Source of the DNA: CAVPDG01 sp963702535
Lineage (GTDB): Bacteria; Chloroflexota; Anaerolineae; Anaerolineales; UBA4823
Length of the DNA stretch: 64,000 nt
Assembly: GCA_963702535.1 (NCBI GenBank)
Contig: CAVPDG010000016.1
Span: 248,001-312,000, forward strand
Direction: 5' to 3'
Made by a program: the position numbers and the translations under genes. This document shows positions 7,775-15,865 of this stretch, in pieces (the stretch's first letter is position 1; each line of letters starts with the position of its first letter). The notes below the pieces were generated by a model. That model was given only the letters and a program-made list of their open reading frames with translations. It made no database searches and was not told where the DNA came from.

Positions 7775-9172
7775 TTAATCCTGCGCGCCCACCAGGGAGG
7801 GCAGCGGATCGCCAGCTTCGGGCTGCGACGCCGCCTCTTCGGGAGCCGGGATGATCTTGGCGTATTTGACCATCAGGTAGACATTGGCGACAATCAGGGC
7901 GGCGTAGATCAAGGTGAAGCCGACCAGAGAAATGGCAACCGTGCCCACACCAACCACGTTCGAAACGCCTTTTTCGATGCGCATCAGCCCGTACACGATC
8001 CAGGGGAAGCGCCCGACCTCGGTGAGCACCCAGCCGGCGGTATTGGCGATGTAGGGCAGGGCAATGGCGTACAGGTAGAGGCGCATCGTCCGCCGGCGGG
8101 TGGTGACCATCTCGCCCATCACCATGAACAGGGCGTAGAGCGCCAGGGCGAGGAGCAGGAAGCCGGCGCCGACCATGATGCGGAAGGACCAGTAGGTGAT
8201 GGCGACCGGCGGGATGTAGTTGCCGGCGCCGAAGGTCGCTTCGTACTCCTTCTGCAAAGCGTTAATGCCCTTGATCTCGCAATCGAGCTGGTTATAGGAA
8301 AGCAAGCAGAGCAGGCGCGGGATGCGGATGGCAAAAACCTCCTGGCGCTGGGAGAGATCGCCAATGGTCAAGATGGAGAAGGAAGCCGGAGACTCGGTCT
8401 CGTAGAGGGCTTCGGCGGATGCCATCTTCATCGGCTGGGTTTCCATCAGGTGCTGGGTCTGGCTGTGACCGTTGAGCACCACCAGGACGATGGAGATGGC
8501 GCCGATCATGGCGGCGATCTGGAAGGAACGGCGGAAGAGGTCGATCTCATTCTTGCGCAGCAAGTGGTAGGCGCTGACGCCCATGACGAAGAAGGCGGCG
8601 GTGGTGAAGCCGGCGAAGACGGTATGCGGGAACTGGGTCGCCAGGGTGGGATTGAGCAGCAAGTCCAGGAAGTTGTTCATCTCCAGCCGCCCATTGCGCA
8701 GCACGTAGCCGACGGGCTCCTGCATGAAGGAGTTCGCCGCCAGGATCCACAGGGCGGAGACGTTGGTGCCGATGGCGACGAGCCAGATGGCGGCGGCGTG
8801 CATGCCCTTGGAGAGCTTATCCCAGCCAAAGATCCAGATGCCCAGGAAGGTCGATTCCAGGAAGAAAGCCAGCAGGGCTTCGATCGCCAGCGGGGCGCCG
8901 AAGATATCGCCCACAAAGCGGGAGTATTCCGACCAGTTCATGCCAAACTGGAACTCCTGGACGATGCCGGTGACCACCCCCAGGGCGAAGTTGATGACGA
9001 ACAGCTTGCCCCAGAATTTGGTCATGCGCTTGTAGACATCCTGACCGGTGCGCACATAGAAGGTTTCCATGAGCGCCACCAGGATCGAGAGCCCAAGCGT
9101 CAGCGGGACGAAAAAGAAGTGGTAGATGGTGGTGATGGCGAACTGCAAACGCGCCAGAATCAAAGGATCCAT
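7775..9172 (-). CDS. cydA: Cytochrome bd oxidase subunit I
   Basis: Haem- and quinol-binding subunit of cytochrome bd. The 465 residues start MDPLILARLQFAITTIYHFF; His18 corresponds to the haem ligand near residue 19 in E. coli. Further marks are GIVQEFQFGMNW, a short periplasmic Q-loop, the QFPHTVFAG His (second haem b ligand region) and GWVLTEVGRFPWIVYGLMR. The Q-loop lacks the long insertion of the E. coli type, so this is the short-loop form common in Gram-positives and Chloroflexota. AAGGAGA precedes the ATG. The 125 bases upstream separate it from mobA and should hold the cyd promoter (a TACTAT -10-like hexamer is present on the minus strand). Confidence 0.95.
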   Translation of the reverse strand: MDPLILARLQFAITTIYHFFFVPLTLGLSILVALMETFYVRTGQDVYKRMTKFWGKLFVINFALGVVTGIVQEFQFGMNWSEYSRFVGDIFGAPLAIEALLAFFLESTFLGIWIFGWDKLSKGMHAAAIWLVAIGTNVSALWILAANSFMQEPVGYVLRNGRLEMNNFLDLLLNPTLATQFPHTVFAGFTTAAFFVMGVSAYHLLRKNEIDLFRRSFQIAAMIGAISIVLVVLNGHSQTQHLMETQPMKMASAEALYETESPASFSILTIGDLSQRQEVFAIRIPRLLCLLSYNQLDCEIKGINALQKEYEATFGAGNYIPPVAITYWSFRIMVGAGFLLLALALYALFMVMGEMVTTRRRTMRLYLYAIALPYIANTAGWVLTEVGRFPWIVYGLMRIEKGVSNVVGVGTVAISLVGFTLIYAALIVANVYLMVKYAKIIPAPEEAASQPEAGDPLPSLVGAQD

Positions 9173-9297
9173 GCGGGTATCTCCTTGAACTTAAGCACTT
9201 GAGCGGTTGTCACAAATAGTACACACTCCCCCCCGGCGGGTCAATCCCAAATGATCACCTCCCCAGAATGACAAAAGTACTTTAAGTGCAAGAATGG

Positions 9298-9927
9298 CTA
9301 CGGCATGCGGTCTTTTCCGGCGATGTCCCCATCGATCCGGCGGGCAAGCTCCTCCGCCTGCGCCAGCTCTTCCGGCGTGTTGACGTTCGAGAAGGCGATC
9401 CCCTGCGGATCGTAGGGGCGGACCTCGTCCGGGGGCATCAGGCGCACCTTCGCCTGGGCGTACCAGGCGTCCACCCGCCAGCGGTCGGCGGCAATCGCCG
9501 CCTGGATGAGGGGCAGGCAGGCAGCGCGCCGGTAGACGGCGTGGAAAGGCTCCGTGCCGCCCTCGGTGCGCGGGATGACGGCGTCGCTGCTGGAGGCAAG
9601 CAGCAGGTCGCGCTCGGCGGCGAGCAGAAGTGGGCTGGCAAAGGGCATGTCACAGGCGACGACGGCGACGAGCGGCTGGCGGGCGGCTTGCAGGGCGGTG
9701 TACAGCCCGCCCAGGGCGCCGCGCCCGGGGATCACATCCTGGAAGAGCGGCAGCCCTAAGAAACGGTAGGCTTCCGGGCGGTTGGTGGTGACCAGCAGCT
9801 CGTCTGCCAGCGGGCTGAGGCGCCCGATGAGGCGCTGGATGAGCGGCTTGCCCAGGAAGGGCAGCAGGGCTTTGTCTTGACCCATACGCCGCGACTCGCC
9901 TCCAGCCTGGATGACAACGGTGAGCAT
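9298..9927 (-). CDS. mobA: Molybdenum cofactor guanylyltransferase
   Basis: Transfers GMP from GTP to molybdopterin to give the bis-MGD type cofactor, in the cytoplasm. Motifs: VVIQAGGESRRMGQDKALLP (nucleotide-binding loop), GRGALGGLYTAL, VACDMPF (metal-binding Asp) and NVNTPEEL at the C-terminus. I place the start at the ATG of MLTVVIQAGG (9927), because the longer frame would run over a TATAAT at 9935-9940. That leaves a leaderless or nearly leaderless mRNA. It is divergent from amrS. Its presence implies molybdoenzymes elsewhere in the genome. Confidence 0.88.
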   Translation of the reverse strand: MLTVVIQAGGESRRMGQDKALLPFLGKPLIQRLIGRLSPLADELLVTTNRPEAYRFLGLPLFQDVIPGRGALGGLYTALQAARQPLVAVVACDMPFASPLLLAAERDLLLASSSDAVIPRTEGGTEPFHAVYRRAACLPLIQAAIAADRWRVDAWYAQAKVRLMPPDEVRPYDPQGIAFSNVNTPEELAQAEELARRIDGDIAGKDRMP

Positions 9928-9934
9928 GGATTTG

Positions 9935-9940
9935 ATTATA
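9935..9940 (-). promoter_or_regulatory. -10 element of mobA
   Basis: TATAAT on the minus strand followed by CAAATCC and then the mobA ATG. The start codon falls where transcription should begin, which argues for a leaderless transcript. No convincing -35 is visible. Confidence 0.55.
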
Positions 9941-10022
9941 ATGTAAGAATCTACCCGCAAATTCTAGGGGTTCCGATTTTCGGATGGGCTCTAAAGGAAA
10001 CACCTCTGGAGGAGCGTTTAAC

Positions 10023-11138
10023 ATGTCTGGAATGGCTGATCTATTAGACGAGATGACCGTAGAGGGGGAGCTGTATGCAGCGCTGCCGGAGGGGGCAGTG
10101 CGCTGCACCGCCTGCGGGCACCGCTGCCTGATCCGCGATGGCAGGCGGGGCGTCTGCCAGGTGCGCTTCAACCAGGGGGGCAAGCTGCGCGTGCCGTGGG
10201 GCTACGTGGCTGCGCTGCAGGTTGACCCGATCGAGAAGAAGCCTTTCTTCCACCTGCTGCCGGGCAGCGATGCCCTGACCTTCGGCATGCTGGGATGCGA
10301 TTTCCATTGCGGCTACTGCCAGAACTGGTTCACCTCCCAGGCACTGCGCGACCCGGCGTCTGACGGCGCGGCTGACTACGTGCGCCGGGTGACGCCGCAG
10401 CAGATGGTCGCCATTGCGCAGCGCAGCGGGGCGGAGATCATCGCCGCCTCGTATAATGAGCCGCTGATCACCAGCGAATGGGCGGTCGGCATCTTCAAGG
10501 AAGCCCAGAAAGCCGGCTTGAAATGCGCCTTCATCTCGAACGGCAACGCCACGCCCGAGGTACTGGATTACCTGCGCCCGTACCTGGTTGCTTACAAGAT
10601 CGACCTGAAAACGATGCAAGACCGCCACTACCGCCAGCTAGGCGGGGTGCTGGCGCACGTGCTGGATAGCATCCAGCAGGCGCACGACCTGGGCTTGTGG
10701 GTGGAGGTGGTTACCCTGGTGGTGCCGGGCTTCAACGACAGCACAGAGGAGCTGATGGAGGCGGCGCGCTTCATCGCCGGCGTCTCAAAGGATATCCCCT
10801 GGCACGTGACGGCTTTCCACCCGGATTATAAGATGGCCGACCCGCCGCCCACCTCGGTGCGCACGCTTCTGCGGGCGGCGGAGATCGGGCAGGAAGCGGG
10901 GCTGAGCTACGTGTACGCCGGCAATATCCCCGGCAGGCTGGGGGAGTACGAGCGCACGCTATGCCCGCAGTGCCAGAGCGTGCTGGTGGAGCGCACGGGC
11001 TATGTGATCCACAGCTACCGGATCACGCCGCAGGGCACCTGCCCCAAGTGCAGCCAGAAGATCGCCGGGGTGTGGAGTGAGCAGCCGGAGCGGGTGCGCA
11101 CCGGCGGACCGGGCATGCCGCGCCGGATCATGCATTAA
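10023..11138 (+). CDS. amrS: AmmeMemoRadiSam system radical SAM enzyme
   Basis: Radical SAM protein of the AmrS (formerly PflA-like) family. The iron-sulfur site is CDFHCGYC (CxxxCxxC). N-terminal CTACGHRC and C-terminal CPQC/CPKC pairs are likely extra metal ligands. FISNGNATPEVLDYL, PGFNDS and NIPGRLGEYE are typical of the family. Family members occur with the Memo-like AmrA/AmrB proteins, but neither partner is adjacent here. The substrate is unknown. I prefer ATG 10023 over 9984 because GGAGGAG lies about 8 bases before it. The gene is divergent from mobA. Confidence 0.88.
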   Translation: MSGMADLLDEMTVEGELYAALPEGAVRCTACGHRCLIRDGRRGVCQVRFNQGGKLRVPWGYVAALQVDPIEKKPFFHLLPGSDALTFGMLGCDFHCGYCQNWFTSQALRDPASDGAADYVRRVTPQQMVAIAQRSGAEIIAASYNEPLITSEWAVGIFKEAQKAGLKCAFISNGNATPEVLDYLRPYLVAYKIDLKTMQDRHYRQLGGVLAHVLDSIQQAHDLGLWVEVVTLVVPGFNDSTEELMEAARFIAGVSKDIPWHVTAFHPDYKMADPPPTSVRTLLRAAEIGQEAGLSYVYAGNIPGRLGEYERTLCPQCQSVLVERTGYVIHSYRITPQGTCPKCSQKIAGVWSEQPERVRTGGPGMPRRIMH

Positions 11139-11167
11139 GGTGGGATAATCCCGAAAAACCCTGAGCC

Positions 11168-12193
11168 CTAAGCACGGCGGATCATGGCGCGCACGATGAA
11201 GCGATCGATGGCGCCGAAACGATATTTGTACTCTTCATCGCCGCGCATGAAATCGAAGGCGCGACGCTTGTTCTCGTTTGCCCACTGCAACAGGTAGCCG
11301 AGCAGCACCCAGCCGGGTGAGACGGCGCTGTGCTTGAAATCCAGCCCCGAGTTGTAAACCCAGATATGGTCGCCGTAATCGAAGCTGAGGTAGGCGGCGG
11401 CTTTCTCATCGCCCACATCCAGGAAGGCAAGCTGCAGCCAGCCGCCGTCGAAAGCAGCGCGGGCAGCCGCCCGCATCTGGGAGCGCATGGCTGAGGTGAG
11501 GAAAGCTTTCTTATCGGGGTCCTGCTCCATCAGGTAGAAGAAGGACTCGATCTGCTCATCCAGGCGAGTGGGGTCGCCAGCGATGTACCAGCGCACAGGG
11601 ACCTCGTAGCTTTCGGAGCGGCGCATCTTGCGGCGGATCTCGTGGCGCTGCTTCTTATCGATACCCGCCAGGTAGGTCTCCCAATCGCCGGGCAGCGGGA
11701 TGTAGGGGCAATGCTGCAGCCGCTCCTGGGTATAGGTCCAGCCGTGGCGAGCGGCGGCAGCCCCCAAGACCGCCAGGGTGGGCGACCCTTCGAGGATGTT
11801 GTAGAAATCCAACACCTTCCAGGGTGGCGCCAGGGGGGTCTGCAGGTGGTCGAAAAGCGCTTCCACGAAAGCCGAGGCGTCATCGGGACAGATGATCACA
11901 TCCAGGTAATCGGAGATCTCGAAGCTGCCGAGGAGCATGAGAGCCGGCTCGCCCTGGCGGTTTTCGGTGAAGAAGAGCGGGGCGACGGCGCCCAGGCTGC
12001 CATCCGCCCGGCGGGCGGCGACCACGTATAGGGCGCCGTCTCGCCACTCGCCTCCCCCCAGCGTGCGCCACCAGGCAGCCAGGTACTCGTGACGCAAAAA
12101 TGGCACGTGACTTGCACTGCAATCCAGCAAGTTGTTCCACTCAGCGGCAAGCCCGTCGAACTCTTCAAGGGTTTGAATGATTTGTAGCTGCAT
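11168..12193 (-). CDS. GNAT acetyltransferase, FemAB/CelD-like
   Basis: A protein of about 341 residues with a double GNAT fold as in the CelD/BcsL and FemAB-related acyltransferases. The recognisable C-terminal GNAT motif runs from GGWLQLAFLDVGDEKAAAYL through DFKHSAVSPGWVLLGYLL to FDFMRGDEEYKYRFG. The basic KKQRHEIRRKMRR segment in the middle is also typical. I place the start at MQLQIIQTLEEF (12193), preceded by GGAG; the longer frame adds 25 residues without family character. Such proteins often modify envelope polysaccharides, but the acceptor here is unknown. It is transcribed away from the signalling gene at 12397. Confidence 0.7.
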   Translation of the reverse strand: MQLQIIQTLEEFDGLAAEWNNLLDCSASHVPFLRHEYLAAWWRTLGGGEWRDGALYVVAARRADGSLGAVAPLFFTENRQGEPALMLLGSFEISDYLDVIICPDDASAFVEALFDHLQTPLAPPWKVLDFYNILEGSPTLAVLGAAAARHGWTYTQERLQHCPYIPLPGDWETYLAGIDKKQRHEIRRKMRRSESYEVPVRWYIAGDPTRLDEQIESFFYLMEQDPDKKAFLTSAMRSQMRAAARAAFDGGWLQLAFLDVGDEKAAAYLSFDYGDHIWVYNSGLDFKHSAVSPGWVLLGYLLQWANENKRRAFDFMRGDEEYKYRFGAIDRFIVRAMIRRA

Positions 12194-12289
12194 GCGATCT
12201 CCATCCAGCGCGTTGCCTGAGAATATCGAGGCGAGACCTTTGCGCCAGGCGGCGCAGAAGGTGAGCACTCAACCATTGCATTTTACCAG

Positions 12290-12295
12290 TATAAT
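12290..12295 (+). promoter_or_regulatory. Possible -10 element upstream of the PP2C-like membrane gene
   Basis: TATAAT followed by TTCAAGTG, about 100 bases before the start at 12397. The same TATAAT-(T)CAA pattern recurs at other likely promoters in the window. The -35 region is weak. Confidence 0.35.
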
Positions 12296-12396
12296 TTCAA
12301 GTGAAGGGAAGCGAGCGGCGCTAACTGCGCCGCCAAGCCTAACCCAAACCAAACCGCGATGAAGCCCGCGACCCATGCCACCAGCCGTGTGATCGA

Positions 12397-14667
12397 ATGG
12401 ACCTGAACCTCTTACCCCTCGCCCGCCAGTACGGGCAAGACTCGCCAGACCTGCCCGGGTTACACATCGCCGCCAAGCCGCGGCGCGCCGCGCGTGGCCG
12501 CCAGTCGGACCGCCTGATCCTGTACCTGGTCTTGGAGGGCAACGCGCAGATCTCCCCCAGCCAGCAAGAACAACTGCTGAAGAACCTGGTGCAGACGTAC
12601 TACAAGACACCGGGCTCCGTGACCGCCGCGCTGCGCGCAGCTGCAGAATCGCTCAACCAGCAACTGCTGGATCACAACTTGAAAGAAGCCAGCAGCGGAC
12701 AGCAGGGGGTGGGGCTGCTGATGCTGATGGCGCTGCGGGAAGAGCGCATCTACCTGGCGCAGTGCGGTCCCACGCACGCCTACTGCATCTCGCCCGGCGG
12801 CTTCCAGCACTTTTACGATCCACAACCCACCCGGCGCGGGCTGGGATTGGGACGCACCACTCCGGTCTATTTCTCCCAGGTCAGCCTGAAGGAAAACGAT
12901 GTACTGCTCCTGGCGCCACAACCGCCCGCTGAGTGGAGCGAAGCGACGCTGGGCAGCCTGGCGGGACAAGGAGTGGAGACGATCTGGCCGCGCCTGATGA
13001 AGCTGGCAGGGGTTGACTTGAGCGCCCTGCTCATCCAGGCAAAAGCCGGGGCGGGAAAAGTTTTCCTGCTGAAACCCAAGACCGCCGCAGGTACGCCAGA
13101 AACACCCATAGCAGCGCCGATCGCCCTCGGTCCCACGGTGGAAAGCAGCGCGGCGATTGCCAGCGCGGCGGTGGTGAGCGAAGCGGCAGAGACGGACGGC
13201 GAGATAGCAGAAATATTTGAACCGACGCCGGAGCCGGTGATCGCCAGCAGCCCGCCGGTAGCGGCAGCCGAGCCGCAACGTCCCCCGCTGCGACCCGTAC
13301 AGCCCCTCCAGCCCGCCGAGCCTGAGCCGGCTGTCGAGGAGGGGGCGCCTGCGGCAACACGCCGCCGGCGCGCCTCAGGCAAAGGCTTCTTCGCGGCGAT
13401 CACAGCCGCCCTGGCGACCACGGTCGACCATTTCTCTCAGACCTTGCGCAGATGGTTCCGGCGCATGCTGCCGGAGGAAAGCCTTGCCGCGCTGCCTGGA
13501 CCGCTGATGGCATTCATTGCAGTGGCGATCCCGCTGGTGGTGGTGGCAGTGGCGATGGTGGTCTACTTCCAGCGCGGCAGAGCCAGCCAGTACGACCAGT
13601 TCTACAGCCAGGCTGTACAGGCAGCCCAACTGGCGCAGACCCAGACCGATGCACAAGCCAGCCAGGATGCCTGGCAGAGCGTGATCGGCTACCTGGACCA
13701 GGCTGACACCTACGGGGTGACAGCCGAATCGCAGGCGCTGCGCAGCCAGGCATACCAGGCTGTCGACCAGGCGCAGCTGATCCGCCGCCTGGATTACCAG
13801 CCCGCTCTGACCGAATTCCTGCCGCCGGAAGCACAGATCAAGGAGATGCTCGCCACAGAAACCGACCTGTACCTGCTGGACGCCAGCAATGGCAGCGTGC
13901 GGCGCGCTTTCAGCACGGCACGCGGCTACGAGCTAGACCCGGCGTTCCAGTGCGGACCGGGGTTTGTCGGCAGCCAGGGGATCGGTGCGCTGGTGGATAT
14001 TGCGCTATTGCCGCCCGGGCAGGTAGCCGCGGTGCTGGGCATGGACGCGCAGGCGAACCTGCTGTATTGCAAAGCCGGAGAGGCGCCGCTGTTCGATACG
14101 CTGACGCCGCCCTTCACCCAATGGGGCAAGCCCTCCGCGCTGGCAATCTCTGCTAACAACCTGTACGTGTTCGATCCAGACAAGAACGCGGTGTGGATCT
14201 ACTGGAATATGGATAAAGCCAGCCAGCCGGAGGCGTTCTTCACCGAGAATTTCCCGCCCATGGCGGATGTGGTTGACATGGCGGTTGAGAAGAATGACCT
14301 GTACCTGCTGCATGCCGACGGTCACACCACGCTGTGCATGTACAGCGAGCTGGGTGTGGCGCCATCCCAGTGCACGGACCCGCTGCCGTACATGGACTCA
14401 CGCCCGGGGCATGAAGGACAGCCGCTGGCGCCCTACCCGGCGTTCAACAAGATCGTCAATACACAACCGCCCGATCCATCCACCTACCTGCTCGACCCGA
14501 AAAACCAGGCTCTGTACCACTTCAGCCAGCGACTGGCATACCAGCGCCAACTGAGACCGCAAAACCCGATCAGCGGCGGCGATGCCAGCGCCTTCGCCTT
14601 CAGACCGGATAACCGGCTGGTCTTCCTGGTGGTCGGCAACCAGGTGTATTACGCCGGCATGCCTTGA
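12397..14667 (+). CDS. Membrane protein with degenerate PP2C-like N-terminus and exported C-terminal domain
   Basis: A 756-residue protein. Residues about 1-220 look like a PP2C-fold domain (LILYLVLEGNAQIS, GVGLLMLMALREERIYLAQCG, HFYDPQPTRRGLGLG, DVLLLAPQPPAEW) but lack the Asp-rich metal motifs of active phosphatases. A long Ala/Pro/Glu linker follows to about 330. One transmembrane helix lies near 370-390 (LMAFIAVAIPLVVVAVAMVV). An exported domain of some 360 residues follows, beginning with helical Gln-rich sequence and then repeats of the kind LYLLDASNG, NLYVFDPDKNAVWIYW, DLYLLHADGHTT, suggestive of a beta-propeller. It is convergent with an active-looking PP2C gene. I infer a sensor or scaffold in the same signalling set. 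Confidence 0.55.
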   Translation: MDLNLLPLARQYGQDSPDLPGLHIAAKPRRAARGRQSDRLILYLVLEGNAQISPSQQEQLLKNLVQTYYKTPGSVTAALRAAAESLNQQLLDHNLKEASSGQQGVGLLMLMALREERIYLAQCGPTHAYCISPGGFQHFYDPQPTRRGLGLGRTTPVYFSQVSLKENDVLLLAPQPPAEWSEATLGSLAGQGVETIWPRLMKLAGVDLSALLIQAKAGAGKVFLLKPKTAAGTPETPIAAPIALGPTVESSAAIASAAVVSEAAETDGEIAEIFEPTPEPVIASSPPVAAAEPQRPPLRPVQPLQPAEPEPAVEEGAPAATRRRRASGKGFFAAITAALATTVDHFSQTLRRWFRRMLPEESLAALPGPLMAFIAVAIPLVVVAVAMVVYFQRGRASQYDQFYSQAVQAAQLAQTQTDAQASQDAWQSVIGYLDQADTYGVTAESQALRSQAYQAVDQAQLIRRLDYQPALTEFLPPEAQIKEMLATETDLYLLDASNGSVRRAFSTARGYELDPAFQCGPGFVGSQGIGALVDIALLPPGQVAAVLGMDAQANLLYCKAGEAPLFDTLTPPFTQWGKPSALAISANNLYVFDPDKNAVWIYWNMDKASQPEAFFTENFPPMADVVDMAVEKNDLYLLHADGHTTLCMYSELGVAPSQCTDPLPYMDSRPGHEGQPLAPYPAFNKIVNTQPPDPSTYLLDPKNQALYHFSQRLAYQRQLRPQNPISGGDASAFAFRPDNRLVFLVVGNQVYYAGMP

Positions 14668-14680
14668 TCTAAATAGAATT

Positions 14681-14732
14681 CGGAAATCGAATAGCGTGTG
14701 GGCTGCACAGCCCACACGCTATTCGATTTCCG
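14681..14732. terminator. Perfect 25-bp inverted repeat between convergent genes
   Basis: Arms 14681-14705 and 14708-14732 are exact complements with two central bases. It lies 14 bases after the stop of the plus-strand gene and 8 bases after the stop of the minus-strand PP2C gene, so it can end transcription from both sides. There is no long T-tract. Confidence 0.65.
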
Positions 14733-14739
14733 GCAGGCT

Positions 14740-15865
14740 TTAGGGCGGGGGAAGCGTGTTCGTCGGCCAGGGGGTCAGTGTAGCGGGAGAGGGCGGGGTG
14801 AAAGCAGGCGCCGCCTCAGGCGCTTCAACCGTCTCGCTGATAGCCGGCGCTGAGGCGGCAGGTGAGGCAAGCGCAGCAGGTAATGTGGTGGTGAGCGAGA
14901 CCGGCGGCGTTTCCCGCGGCGGCAGGCGGCTGAACGCCCAGATAGCCCCGGCAGCCGCCAGCAGGACGACCAGGCACAGTCCGAGACCGGCAAGCCAAAG
15001 CGGCAGCCGGTGGGAGCGTTGGCGCCGCTGCCCGACGGGAATGGTCGGCTTTTCAACAACCGGCACGCGCAGGCTGATGATGGTGATGTTGTCGTGCCCG
15101 CCGCGCCGGTTTGCCAGCAGCACCAGCTCGTCCAGGGCGTCTTTCAGGCTCCTCGTCAGCAGCGAAGCCAGGATCTCCTCATTGCTCACCAGGTCAGTCA
15201 ACCCGTCGCTGCACAGCAGCAACAGGTCGCCTGGGAGAAGGAGCACCCCCTGGTTGCCCCGAGCGTGAGAATCGCTCTCCCCGCTTTGCAAGCGCAGGCG
15301 GGTATCCGGCACGACATCCTGGCTGGAGCCGAGGTAGCGGCGGATTACATGCGCGTTGGGATGGAGGTCGGGCTTGCTCGGGGGTCAGCCTGCCCTGCTC
15401 AATGGCTTCCTGGACCCAGGTATGATCGGTGGTTACCTGATGGATGGCGTCCTGGCGCACCAGGTAAATGCGCGAATCGCCGACGGAGGCAGTAAACAGG
15501 TGCATGCCGATCACCCAGGCGCAGGCGACCGTGGAGCCCATGCCGGTCAGGTCGGGGTCGGCTTCGGCGCGGGCATGCACAAGCTGGCTGGCGGAAATAA
15601 TGGCTTGCTGCAGGGTTTGCACCGGCTGGCTGCCATCGCTCTCAGCAACCATCCGGCTGATGGTCTCCACCGCCATCTCAGCCGCCACCTCACCGGCGCG
15701 GTGACCGCCGATGCCATCTGCCAGCACTGCCAGCAGCGCCGGGGTTCGATGGTCATCCTCCAGAACGAACGCAGAGACGCCATAGCGATCTTCGTTCTCC
15801 CTGCGCCGGGAGCCCGGATGGCTGTGCGCGGCAACGTAGAGATGGGCGCGCTCGACCGGGATCAC
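14740..15865 (-). CDS. PP2C-family Ser/Thr phosphatase with C-terminal membrane anchor (frameshifted)
   Basis: Mn/Mg-dependent protein phosphatase. The upstream piece (15865-15194) has RRRENEDRYGV, LAVLADGIGGHRAGEVAAEM, LTGMGSTVACAW and VGDSRIYLV. The downstream piece (15312-14740) has LLLLCSDGLTDLV and RGGHDNITIISLRV. Together they form all the metal-binding PP2C motifs. The frames join if one extra G is removed near 15370-15372, giving LTPEQA then HPNAHVIRRYLGSSQDVV. After the catalytic domain come a transmembrane helix (LPLWLAGLGLCLVVLLAAAG) and a Pro/Thr-rich tail that would be outside the cell. The start overlaps the stop of the VWA-FHA gene by ATGA, so both are translated together. It probably reverses Ser/Thr phosphorylation read by the FHA domain. 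Confidence 0.85.

Noticed and set aside
7583..9202. A 539-codon plus-strand open frame
   Set aside because: Antisense to cydA/cydB, rich in His, Asp, Gln and Gly as expected for the complement of membrane helices.
9203..9297. A Rex- or FNR-like operator before cydA (TTGTGACAA)
   Set aside because: Only one half-site fits the Rex consensus and the second half is absent. The match is too weak to call.
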